Origin: Tricholoma matsutake
Lineage: Eukaryota > Basidiomycota > Agaricomycetes > Agaricales > Tricholomataceae
Direction: 5' to 3'
DNA length: 64,000 nucleotides
NCBI GenBank assembly: GCA_026075535.2
Contig: AP026543.1
Span: forward strand, 11,656,001 to 11,720,000
Notes under the pieces: model-generated
Told to the model about the DNA's origin: nothing
Databases searched by the model: none
What the model saw: the letters and a program-made list of their open reading frames with translations, nothing else
Made by a program: the position numbers and the translations under genes
Shown here: in pieces, positions 54,869 to 64,000 of the stretch
Layout: each line of letters begins with the position of its first letter
Numbering within the stretch: the first letter of the stretch is position 1

Positions 54869-55680
54869 TCAGATCCTGCATCTTTCCCACCAGGACTCTC
54901 GCACTGCCCACTCCACCTCTTGGTCACCCTCATTGCTCTCCTCGCTGGCACTCTCTTCCTCCACCCACTCAGGATCCAAGGCATCCCGGATCTCCCCCAT
55001 CAACTCCTGCACCACATTGGCCACCTCAGCGAAGCCCTTCCTTATCACCTTCATCACCTGTTGCATTACCTCCAGGTTATCCCTGGTTGCCCCTGTCATT
55101 CCCACTGTTTTTGCTGCAGGGGCTTCCTGCCCCTCCCACACTACCTCCTCGCACTTGTGTTTTACGCATGTGCAGTTGTCGCACACGCGTCCCTTCGCAC
55201 CCATCTTGAAACATGAGACCTTTTGATATTTGCATCTGGGCCACTTGTCAGTAAGAGAAGACTGAGAAAAGAAACCAGTATGCACCTTTTGCAAGGCAAC
55301 ACGGCCTGCACCCGCACCGGACTCTCTGACTCCTCCGACCCCACTTGCACCATGGACTTGGCAATCTTCTTCTTCTTTGGGGACTTGCTCCCCTCGGCCT
55401 CATCCTCCAGACCCACAGCCGCAGCTGCCCACTTTTTCTCCACTTGTTTTGCAGCTGAAGCCTCCTTTCTCCACACCACTGCCTGGTGCACCTCCTCCAC
55501 CTTCGCAGCCTCCTCTGCTGCCTTCTGTGCCTCCTGCGCCTGATGCTCCTCCTCCCTTGCTGCCTCCTCCAGTTCCCTCACCTCCCGTTCCATCTGCTCT
55601 TTCATCTCCCGCTCCCTCTGTTTGTACTGAGCCTTCATTGTGGCCAGCTTGAGTTGAGTGGAACCTGCTGGGGGGGACAT
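54869..55680 (-). CDS. Antisense zinc-cluster-like protein inside the chromovirus
   Basis: Minus strand: ATG at 55678-55680. Exon 1 is 55286-55680, intron 55236-55285 (GTGCAT...CCCAG, 50 bp), exon 2 54869-55235, giving 253 residues. The start MSPPAGSTQLKLATMKAQYK leads into a long charged Glu/Ala/Lys coiled coil (residues about 20-90), then a basic KSPKKKKIAKS. A cysteine cluster spans the splice joint (C-x2-C-x6-C, then CDNCTCVKHKC), followed by an acidic C-terminal part. The cysteine pattern resembles the degenerate gene at 13792-15600. It lies entirely between pol and the 3' LTR, in the opposite direction. Function is unknown; a nucleic-acid binding protein is a guess. No stop interrupts it, unlike pol. 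Confidence 0.65.
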
Positions 55681-55814
55681 TTTGTATAGGTGATGGGAGT
55701 AGGAAGTCAACAACATTTTTCAACCAATTGCCACATCTGGAAAATTCAACCAACTTCCTCATTCAGACTCAAACCCTCACATGCCTTGTAGGCTCGGCAC
55801 TAAGGGAGAAATAC

Positions 55815-56506
55815 TGTCAAGAACCATTCCTCGCCTGATCAGAACCCATATCCATCCGACTCTTTCCTGCACGTCAAACATGACTTTTGCCTATGCCTCC
55901 CGATTTCGTTCCCGGCTGCCTAGCACTGCCACACTGCTGTGCACCAGGTTGCCTTGTACAGCATCCACAGCTGCCATCTCTATTGCAAATTCGACTACAG
56001 ATTCCTGTGTGGCTCCTGCTAGAGAATTTATCTATGCAGTCGAGACACTGCCGCAGTCTTCGTTCCTGTTCCGCATTATTCCGGACTACAGTATTTAAGC
56101 TTAGTTAGTTTCACCTTGTATTCCTCAGTTCATATATTGACATAGACTCAACTTTACCCTGCCAATCTAAAACCTCCTTCTACTCCAACCCCTGTCCTCT
56201 AAGAGTCTGAACTCCATTCAACTCAACCTCTAGTCTCCCTCTGAAGTTCTAGTCTCATCTGAACTTAACCTAAGTCCCTCCATACTCCTCCCCGCTTTTA
56301 CCTGCACTTTCCCGCTCCTACCTCTAAACCTTTGACTTGAAATTAGGACACCAGACGAGGTGAAGGGTGCAGCTTCTTACAAGCTGAAGCCAAGTCCTTT
56401 CCGTTTCCCCTCCCGCAGAATCCACATCGACCCAACAATCTTCTGCTATCATCACCCGCGGTGTCCAGTCAGATTCCGAAGTGGCCTCTAGGATCAGTTC
56501 TTAACA
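55815..56506 (+). repeat. 3' LTR of chromovirus B
   Basis: 692 bp, partner of 50315-51006. About 290 bp in the middle (56150-56440) show no difference to the 5' LTR, while the outer parts carry all the changes. Confidence 0.95.
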
Positions 56507-57035
56507 CAGGGTTAGTGCTGCCGAGACCTATCACTGCTGCAATTTCTGCAATGACTTCTGGTGTCAGTGCATACTGTGGCGCCATGGACACATGTGATGC
56601 CTGTGGTCCCAGACCATACATGTGTGCTTGCATAGCAGTCTGCTGTCCTGCCTATATGTGGGTCAGCATGGCCCTTCGACATGGGTGTGCACAACGTACC
56701 CTGCGTTTGCCTGCCTGTGTGGTCATCTGTGTGGCCATTGGCGAGACCGACTGCTGGTCTGACTATATGCAAGTCAATGCACGCAGTGTGGAGGAGGTGA
56801 GAGAAAATGAACCCCCTGCAGGTCTGCTCACATAGCAGTCTGTGGACCAGGCTGGGTGTGCACCCCTGCAGCCTGCAAACTCTGCGAGCATTGTGGATTG
56901 CTGCCCTGGGTACCCTGAGGGCCCATCTGCCTTCCGCCAGCATACTCAGTGAAGAGCTTTTGGCCTAGGCTTGATCCTCAGCCAGCTGGTTGGCGTGATT
57001 GAGGTGAGTGGACCTAAGCAGGGAAAGCTCAGCTT
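56507..57035. other. Sequence between chromovirus B and the Ngaro-like gag
   Basis: Frames on both strands are open (for example 56512-56943 minus) but Cys/His/Thr-rich without a domain, and were judged artefacts. It is probably 5' sequence of the Ngaro-like element, which the chromovirus entered. Confidence 0.35.
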
Positions 57036-57827
57036 TTGGCTAGGAAGTATTTCTCGCATGCCATCACAAACACCACGAGTGATTTACCAATACCTGTCAT
57101 CAAGGAGCTGAAGGCCAGATTCAAAAACTACATTCTGCTAGCGCTCTGTACACACAAAGCATCCTGCTCCACTGATGGGATAGACACTGAAATTGGATGG
57201 AATGACAAGGGCGAGATAAGGCTGAAGCAGAAGGCAATGATGGCGGGAAAGGACCACTACCTGACAACCAACGACTTCACTGAGGTTCACAAAAATTTCA
57301 TTCATGGAATGTGCAAATACCTGGTCATGGGCAAGGATGTGGGACCTGGTGCAGATCGAGCCATGGACTGCACAGACATGTTCGCAGAATTCTTCAGCGT
57401 TATCGCAGCTAGGCTGGATTACACACAGGACTGGCCATCATATTGAGGCTATATCATCGAGTCATACACCTCTTGGGTCGGCAGGAGGGATGACTCATAT
57501 GGTCTGATATTTGATGAGCAGCATTTCTACAAATACAAGATGATGCATTTGGTACCGGCGATCCTCGAGCAGCTCAGACAACCTGCAGCTGGCTCATCAT
57601 CCACTATGGCCAGCAGGAGTGGGGGCACTGTCAGTGGAAGCGGGGGAGCAAGCTCACGAGGCAGAAACCGCAAATTTCAGAGTGGAGGCATGTTCAACCC
57701 TGGCCGGGGGGGATACCTGGTGCAAACCTTTCCATCTCCCCTCCAATCTCACCAATCGACCACCTTCAGGTGCTACCTCTGTGGTGAAGGCCACTCTCAC
57801 AAGCTCCACCAGGGAAGCGCGACCTGA
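57036..57827 (+). pseudogene. Gag-like ORF of the Ngaro/DIRS-type element
   Basis: Plus strand, one frame broken by a TGA at 57444. It starts around MARKYFSHAITNTTSDLPIP, has a helical middle (FAEFFSVIAARLDYTQDWPS | GYIIESYTSW), a basic Ser/Gly-rich stretch (SRGRNRKFQSGG), and near the end a degenerate knuckle FRCYLCGEGHSHKLH (57765-57810). Overlaps the next frame by about 200 bp. In the family it packages the RNA. The N-terminal limit is uncertain. Confidence 0.6.
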
Positions 57828-59700
57828 CTCATCAACGAACAGGGTAAATGGGTCGACAAGCTCCTTGGGGGCAGGATCATATGCATCTCCTTCAATGTTG
57901 GTTCCTCTGGATGTCGACGTGCCTCCTGCACCTATAGTCACTCCTGCTCCTTGTGTGGCGACCTCGCACATGGATCCTCAAGATGCTCCACCTGACAACA
58001 TTTTCCCAATTGTAACCAAGCTGAAAGCCGATGCTTGGGAGCTCGTGTTGAGGGATGCAGGCATTCTCAACTAGTTCAACAACATTCCGGTGGTCCTCAG
58101 GCAAGGCTTCCTCTGTGGCTTAGAAGATTTTTTGATTGCATGTACATCCATTCCCCCCAATCACTACACATCGCAGGAAGACAAAGACTTTGTTATCATA
58201 AAATATGCTGAGGAAATGGCTCTTGGTAGAATATCGCATGGTTATGATCCAGATTTCCTTTTCTTGCTCATTGGACATTTTTGCACAGCACCTGTCGCAG
58301 TTATCGATCTAAGTGGTGGCAAACACCATGTAATTGTAAATCATTCATACCCTGAAAATAAACACTGCATTGATCTTGAAAGCTTACCCTGTGATGGATC
58401 CCAGAAATGCATCATTGATCCTACCCAAACTTCTATCAACACCATTATCAACTCCAAAAAATTCCAGTGCACATGGGGGTCTTTCTCTGAATGTTACCTG
58501 CTGGTCGCAGACACACCGGAAGGGACACAGGCAGCTGTCTTTGACATTGATGCCACCTTTTGCAACATTCCCATCCATCCATTGGCACAGTGATTCCTCG
58601 CAATCATGTCCTAAACTTCAGTGCATCTCCTTCCCCTGTAATTTTCGGCAGGGTGGCTGATGCCATGGTCAGGATCCTCTTACAGTGTGGGATCAAAGTG
58701 GTCATCAAGTGGGTGGATGACTTTATACCCCTCCTCCCGTCAGCTGGATGGCACCTACAAATTCACATACTCAGCGGATCTCATCTGGAATATTGTGGAT
58801 GAACTAGGCTGGCCCTGGGCACTAGCCAAGTTTGTCGATTTCTCGACTGCATTCACGTACATTGATTTCCAGTGGGACCTATCAGCTAGGGTGGTGGAGC
58901 TACCTGAAAAGAAGAAAGTGAAGTATCTCAAGCGAATTTCAATGTGGACGCATGGGGCATCCCACAGTGCAAAGGAAGCCGAGACCATCATTGGCACCCT
59001 GAACCATGTCTGCCTAGTTGTTCCAGAGGGCCAGTCTCATTTGGTCTCACTGTACAAATTTTGGGGAGGTTTCAAGACCAACCGTGCAGGCGAAGTGAGA
59101 CACAGGCTGTCCGCAGGGACTGTAGACAACATGGCATGGTGGAGGCAATGCCTGCAGGAAAGATTCATCAGAATGAAGATTATCCACCCCCCCACACCTC
59201 TTGGGAACAGAGTGTTTGTGGATGCATCGACTGGGTGGGGCATTGGCCTGATCCTTGATGGGAAGTGGATCGCGTGGCAGTTCAAGGAGGGATGGCTGTC
59301 AGAAGGCCACAAGATTGGGTGGGCAGAGATGGTGGCAGTTGAATTAGCCGTTCAGACGCTCATCACAGGGAGATTCACAGAGTGCCACATAACTGTGCGC
59401 TCCAACAACAAGGGGGTCATGGGTGCTCTGGAAGCAGGTAGATTGCGGGGCACCCAACAGAACATGATACTGCGCAAAATCATCAGGCTCATACAAGATC
59501 ATGATCTGTGGATATCCACCACCTGGATACCAACCTCAGAGAATCCTGCAGATGGCCCATTGAGGAGTGTTTTCCTGGGGAAAGATTCATTGCTCACATT
59601 TCCACCTAAGATACCTTTTCACCTAACAAAGTTCATACATAAAGCAGTAGATTACCATGACCCTAGACTACAGCAGGGGGCGAGCACTCACAATGCGTGA
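57828..59700 (+). pseudogene. Reverse transcriptase-RNase H of the Ngaro/DIRS-type element
   Basis: The main frame runs with breaks from 57619 to TGA at 59698; TAG at 58072 and TGA at 58591 interrupt it, and 58600-58740 is shifted by one. RT motifs: AAVFDIDATFCNIPIHP (58530-58580), FGRVADAMVRIL (shifted part, 58640-58680), VIKWVDDFIPL (58700-58730, VDD catalytic box). RNase H: RVFVDASTGWGIGLILDG (59210-59265), GWAEMVAVELAV (59318-59355), HITVRSNNKGVMGAL (59388-59430), TTWIPTSENPADG (59518-59556). The third acidic residue is N in SNNKG where Asp is usual. No integrase domain follows, as expected for an element that uses a tyrosine recombinase. Confidence 0.8.
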
Positions 59701-59750
59701 CTGGCAATAAAGTCACACCTCTAATCCCCACCACATCAAGCACTACTGTG

Positions 59751-60911
59751 ATGCCTCCTCTCCAACACATTCAATCCATCCACATGTCCAACATGCACAT
59801 GAGCAACCTATCACAGCTAGCCAAACTTCATGGCAGGAAACCTCTGCACCATTACAGCCGACACCAACCCTACACCACTCACATACCATCTATGCATAAG
59901 ACCCAACCATGCCCAGACCCTTTGTTACCTCCTGCCCTAGTGTATAAGATCAAGCACACACAGGACACAGCTGTGAACAAGGGTACACAGAGAAAAGATG
60001 CTAGCCGACTACAGGAATTCCTGACATTCTGCGAGGGTCTCAGAATCAGAAAGAGTGACGCACTTCCTGCAAGGGAGGACATTCTCATCGCTTGGGCATC
60101 CTCCTATGCAGGGCGACTGGCTGGGAGGATGGTGGGAGCAAAGTTACTGGCGATAAGAAAAGAGCATGAAAGTCTCAGGCTGGCATGGCTAGGAGGGGAC
60201 CATTTATGCAGGACTCTGAAGGGTGTGGAAGAACTTAGGCCAGCAATGTCATTCCACAGCAAGAGGGCACCCATGACAATCTCAATGCTCGAGGACCTGA
60301 ACAAGGGACTCAGCAGAACCTCAGGTGCAGACATTTGCATATGGGCAATCTGCCTTTTGTCATTTTTCTGCCAGCTACGCAGTGGCAAAATCCTGCCACC
60401 CATGCAGGACCTGGGAAAATTTGATGCTCGAAAGCATGCCATGTTCACACATATCACAGAATCGACAGCTGAGAATGGAGCCTGCAACCTCCACCTGCCA
60501 TGGTCTAAAACTCAGAAGGCCAGAGGCGACAACATCTGGATTCTGCGCCAGGAAGCTCCTCTTGACCCTATTCATGCCATCCACAAGCACTTTATCAAGA
60601 ATAGGCTGAACATCAAGCATCCTATCACCACATACCATGATGCACATGACAACATCATAATGCTCACCAGATCCAAGTTTGTATGCCACATCAACAGAAT
60701 CCTCAGAGCAACAGGCAAGGGATACCGCATCATGGGGCACTGCTTTCGGATTGGGGGAACCACTTTCTACCTCGTCTCTGGGGTGCTGCCAGATATAGTG
60801 AAGAAGTTCGGATGATGGCATTCTCAGGCATTCTTGGAGTACTGGCAATGCCTAGACTCTCTGGGCACAATTCACATCGAGATGCTTCCTCTCAAGCCAC
60901 GAACAGGCTAG
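59751..60911 (+). pseudogene. Tyrosine recombinase of the Ngaro/DIRS-type element
   Basis: ATG at 59751 (MPPLQHIQSIHMSNMHMSNL) to TAG at 60909, broken once by TGA at 60813. The SAM-like N-terminal core-binding part includes QEFLTFCEGLRIRKSDALPA (60015-60075). Catalytic residues: Arg in CQLRSGKIL (60370-60395), the H-x2-R box in GHCFRIGGTT (60735-60765), then FG(TGA)WHSQAFLEYW with the nucleophile Tyr in EYW (60806-60845). It would integrate a circular cDNA without target duplication. The order gag-RT-RNase H-recombinase is that of Ngaro elements. The TGA stands where an Arg codon is likely. Confidence 0.82.
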
Positions 60912-62524
60912 AAGCATGCGAGAAGCTCCCCTAAGGCTTGACTTCTGTCCACGGGTGAGTCTCCATCATGACTACGACATGCCTTAGGCTTGCTCCTCAT
61001 GTGGGTTTCTGTAGTCATGCTCTCAGCTCACCCCCAGGCGATGAAGGTGGAATCGAGGATATCGATTCATTCCATAACCACAGATTCCGGATCCTCGATC
61101 CCACCAAGTTGCTCCTGCTCCCAGTTCCTTTAGTATGTCTACATAGATTTAGATTTGTATCATTCTCAGCTGTAAAACTCCTAGCATGTTACAAGGCAAT
61201 CCAATTTCCTTTCAGTGCAAAATCCCAGTTTCCTCGGTGACGATGATGATTTTGTAGTTGGTGAATCCTTTCCAGCAGTATTTGTGGATGGTCACAGTGG
61301 TTTTGAACACTTCGGTGCCCATGACTTTCACAGTTTTGGTTACTGGTTGTCCAGCACTCCGACACTTGCTCCACAATCATTCGAGGGTCTTGATTTTCAG
61401 ACCCAGGTGTGGTATGCAAACCACCTTTTGTCAGACATTGCAGGCGCAGATGGTTCCATTGCTCCAATGACTGGGAAGCTAGCTGGCATGGTTTTACAAT
61501 TTGGCCAACCTAACCTTTATATCAGGATTCAGGTTCGCCAAGGTTGTGTCACGGCTCTCTGCATTTATGATGGGTTTGACCATGAGTTTGATTCTCTTGT
61601 ATCTTGATTTTCTCAAGAGACATGTGGAGATCCCTTGTGCTACCTGTGGCTTTCTTCACCTGTGTCAAGCTTTTGTCCATAAAGTCCTGGGTTGGCAGTC
61701 TCAGGAGGAAGGACTGTTTGGGCAGGTTGACACTTATCTTGGCCAGGTTCATCACCATGGCTGCAATGGCCCCGTTTTCCACACTCTTACATGGATAGCT
61801 CAGCCTGATTCCATGGCACATCTTGGATTTGACCCGGTCATCTGTCATCCTCCTTTGTGCATGTTATCCCATTTTATGTGGCACTTCTCAGCAAGCTTTA
61901 ACGCCCACTCAGGTTGCGCATTCTTTGGATTGCTATGACTTCTTTTTTTGTGAGGGACTAGCAGATCCACTGCTATGCCACTCTTTGGGACATTTTTATT
62001 TTTTGCTTCCCAAGTCCTGGAGTATGCATGATCATGTGTTGGGAACAGTGTGCAAGACTGTAGTTTGCTGGGCACTCATGGAGTTTGATCGTGCTGTTTT
62101 GCTTGGAGTGTCTACATTTTCTATGTCCTCTCATTCTTTCATAGCATTTGACTCAGAGGGTCTTTTCAATATGGTTATTGCCCATGTTTGCCAGTGAGCC
62201 TTTGTTCATATTGTTCTTTGATGGTTGTCAGATTTAACTGGTTCACAGGAAATCTGGTTCTTTTCCCCCAGACATGAAGCTGTACATTCAGTGTTGCAGT
62301 GCACAAGAGTCTTGGAACTTTGTCAAGTTTATCCATTGCCTCAAATCCCTCTCTCAATTTCCTGTTCCTACCATTCTAAATTTTGTCAGTCGTGTTCCTA
62401 CTCTAAGCTCTGGTCCATCTGTAGAGTGTTATTATGGATGGAAATTGGCAACCCTAGTTCCATGCGTGCAACTTCCTCGAGCTTTACAAATGATAGCACG
62501 GCCACCCAACTACTTGCTCAGGAG
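60912..62524. other. Likely 3' end of the Ngaro-like element, then unassigned sequence
   Basis: Just after the recombinase, CATGACTAC (60967-60975) and GTAGTCATG (61011-61019) form a 9-bp dyad, and CCTWAGGCTTG is repeated (60939, 60981); these may be parts of the split terminal repeats. From about 61080 to 62524 several frames are open (61215-61607 and 61823-62197 plus) but none shows a known domain. Confidence 0.35.
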
Positions 62525-63670
62525 TAGGGCATGGCACGGGTATGGGTAACACTGTGTGTTTCCAGTCACAGGTATGCATGGGTATGGGTACAGGTATGGT
62601 ATTGCCATACCCGGGCAACATTGTACCCTTTTCCACGGTGTTACGGGTATGTGCAGGTATGCCAGTACCTGGATTTTGGTCAGGTGAGTAATCATCTGAC
62701 CTTGTTGAATACTCATGACATGTCTGATTCTAATCTATATGATGATCCAACCACCACCATAGCATGGCCCAAATTATGTGAATTGTCATTTGGGCCTATA
62801 GTAAGTTTTTTTGTGTTTCATTTCTTGTTTTTTGTAAACTAATTGATTATGTTTCTTTTTTTTCAGGTTCTAAACTACTGATAACAATGGATGACAATGG
62901 CTAATGACACACATCCAACAGTGCCATGTCACCTGCCCATGGTAAGTTTTTTTTTGTTCATTTCTTTTTTCGTAAACTAACTATTTTGTTTCTTTCATTT
63001 CCTAGATTGGAATTCCCTAGGAATGAGGAGCTCACACGGAATGACCCCACGCCAATGCCGCCACATCATGATGGCACACCACCTGCCCCAGCCTCATGAG
63101 CAACTGCTCGTGGGGTGGATAGCGGGTGGAATGACGACGATGACCAGGAGGAGGACCTGAGGACCCAACTGCTGCCATGAGCAACTGCTTGTGGGGTGGA
63201 AACAGGGATTGATGACTACAGGCAGCACCCCCCCCTCTCTCGCTGCAAATGCGAGTGGGGGGGTTACTCATTCTGTTCTTGGTGACTACAGGCACCACCC
63301 CCCTCCCTCGCTCCAAATGCAAGAGGGGGGGTTTTTTGTTTTATTTTCATTGACTACAGGCACCACCACCCCCTCCCTCACTCGAAATGCAGAGGGGGGG
63401 GTTTTCTATGTTAATTTAATGTAATTTATTTATTAGAATAGGTACACCACCCCCTCCCTCGCTCCAAATGCGAGCAAGGGGGTTTCTATTAACTTAGTTT
63501 AGTGTAATAAGTTATTAAAATATGTATTCTTCTCAAAACCCGCGAATAACCACGGGTAACCCATGGAAACCTGCTGTAACACTGTACCCATACCCATGCA
63601 GGTATGGTGTTCATGGGTACAGGTAAGGATATGAGGAAATATACCCGAGGGTTACCCATGCCGTGCCCTA
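62525..63670. mobile_element. hAT-like inverted-repeat element with hairpin array, 1146 bp
   Basis: Ends TAGGGCATGGCACGGGTATG and, inverted, TAGGGCACGGCATGGGTAAC. The flanks CTCAGGAG (62517-62524) and CTTGGGAG (63671-63678) agree in six of eight bases, both differences being transitions. The core holds two intron-like units (dyad at 62766-62796, donor TAAGTTTTTTTG, acceptor TTTTTTTTCAG near 62865; second GTAAG at 62942 to CCTAG near 63005). A GAGCAACTGCTCGTGGGGTG block follows, and four tandem hairpins at 63226-63485. The core is shared with 8640-9985 and, reversed, 36600-37115. No transposase. Confidence 0.7.
63226..63485 (+). repeat. Tandem array of GC-rich hairpins
   Basis: Four copies of a unit of about 60-70 bp: ACTACAGGCACCACC, then CCCCCTCCCTCGCTCCAAAT, then GCGAGRGGGGGG and a T-rich or AT-rich spacer. 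The CCCTCGC and GCGAGGG parts pair around CAAAT. Confidence 0.75.
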
Positions 63671-64000
63671 CTTGGGAGTACTCTATTGTTACATGCAGAC
63701 GACAATGACGTCCACTCATTCCCATCAACCCTCTGGTAAACCATGCCACCATCATTGGCAGCTGTTTGATTGTTTGTCAGCTAGGGAAACAATCGCCACA
63801 AACAATAGACTTACCTTATGTTTGCAAGTTTCAATATGCTCGGACAACTCACACCACATTTGATGAATAGATCTCTGCCAGTGTAGTATGATGCTGCCCC
63901 ACTGACACAGGGTCCTATGAACAGCCCAATCCACCTGCTGGCATGACCTTCCCTGAAATATTGTCAATAATCATGTCAGGAAGACATTAACAGCAGATAC
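63671..64000. other. Right edge of the window, nothing recognised
   Basis: Short frames only, without domain or repeat. Confidence 0.4.

Larger units (their letters stand above)
50315..56506 (+). mobile_element. Ty3/Gypsy chromovirus 'B', full length, CAGGG duplication
   Basis: LTRs of 692 bp at 50315-51006 and 55815-56506, both TGTCAAGAACC...GATCAGTTCTTAACA. CAGGG stands at 50310-50314 and 56507-56511, a perfect 5-bp duplication. pol occupies 51007-54638. Between pol and the 3' LTR lies an antisense spliced gene. A purine-rich tract (AAGGGAGAAA, 55802-55811) precedes the 3' LTR. No gag and no recognisable primer-binding site follow the 5' LTR, so the copy lacks its 5' internal part. The coding frame is otherwise free of indels, which marks a young insertion. 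Confidence 0.95.

Noticed and set aside
56512..56943. 143-codon Cys/His-rich ORF as a zinc-finger protein
   Set aside because: Cysteines and histidines show no regular spacing and the complementary strand is open too.
63226..63485. Regularly spaced palindromic repeats resembling a CRISPR array
   Set aside because: The spacers are T-rich and alike, the repeats vary, there are no cas genes and the genome is eukaryotic.

Overview
This window is nuclear DNA of a basidiomycete fungus, most likely an Agaricomycete (mushroom). The evidence is spliceosomal introns of about 50 bp with GTRNGT...YAG borders, two Ty3 chromoviruses, a Ty1/copia element, a Ngaro/DIRS-type tyrosine-recombinase retroelement, a Helitron, MULE and hAT transposase remnants, and several protein families that, as I recall them, recur only in mushroom genomes. 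The species cannot be named from the sequence. About 90 % of the window is transposable-element sequence, nested and decayed.

Layout. 0-4 kb: fragments of a repetitive mushroom gene family, an old LTR relic and an AT-rich satellite with a three-monomer, ~370-bp higher-order period. 4.1-12.1 kb: a Ty3 chromovirus on the minus strand (LTRs at 4106-4541 and 11654-12079, 5-bp target duplication), itself split by a 2.2-kb inverted-repeat element (8213-10397). 12.1-20.9 kb: a hAT transposase remnant, a zinc-cluster-like mushroom family gene, an apparently intact three-exon gene (15786-16625), a 344-bp foldback and another repetitive gene remnant. 20.9-36.2 kb: a long decayed Helitron-type unit (DUF6570-like region, HUH Rep, PIF1-like helicase) carrying at least six later insertions, several with perfect target-site duplications, including a whole copia element (28744-34165). 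36.2-42 kb: a second copy of the inverted-repeat element, two MULE transposase fragments, a copia-type solo LTR, and a Ty3 solo LTR lying inside a MULE gene.

42.3-49.3 kb is the only island resembling ordinary fungal genes: a complete 12-exon ferric reductase gene (42908-45337, minus), unidentified ORFs, and a short two-exon gene with a Helitron-type DUF6570-like domain (48396-49054). 49.5-61 kb: a full-length Ty3 chromovirus with both LTRs and a perfect 5-bp duplication (50315-56506) inserted close upstream of a Ngaro/DIRS-like element (gag, RT-RNase H, tyrosine recombinase; 57036-60911). 61-64 kb: unassigned sequence and a hAT-like inverted-repeat element with an array of GC-rich hairpins.

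The strongest unusual signals are as follows. (1) Two inverted-repeat elements carry, near each end, an outward-pointing tRNA-like Pol III promoter (A and B boxes). (2) An intron-plus-hairpin module is shared by three elements that have two different kinds of terminal repeat. (3) A chromovirus pol frame is broken six times, always by TGA, and its two LTRs differ almost only at CpG sites. (4) A spliced, antisense zinc-protein gene sits between pol and the 3' LTR of that element. (5) A satellite has higher-order organisation. All family assignments come from reading motifs; no database search was run.
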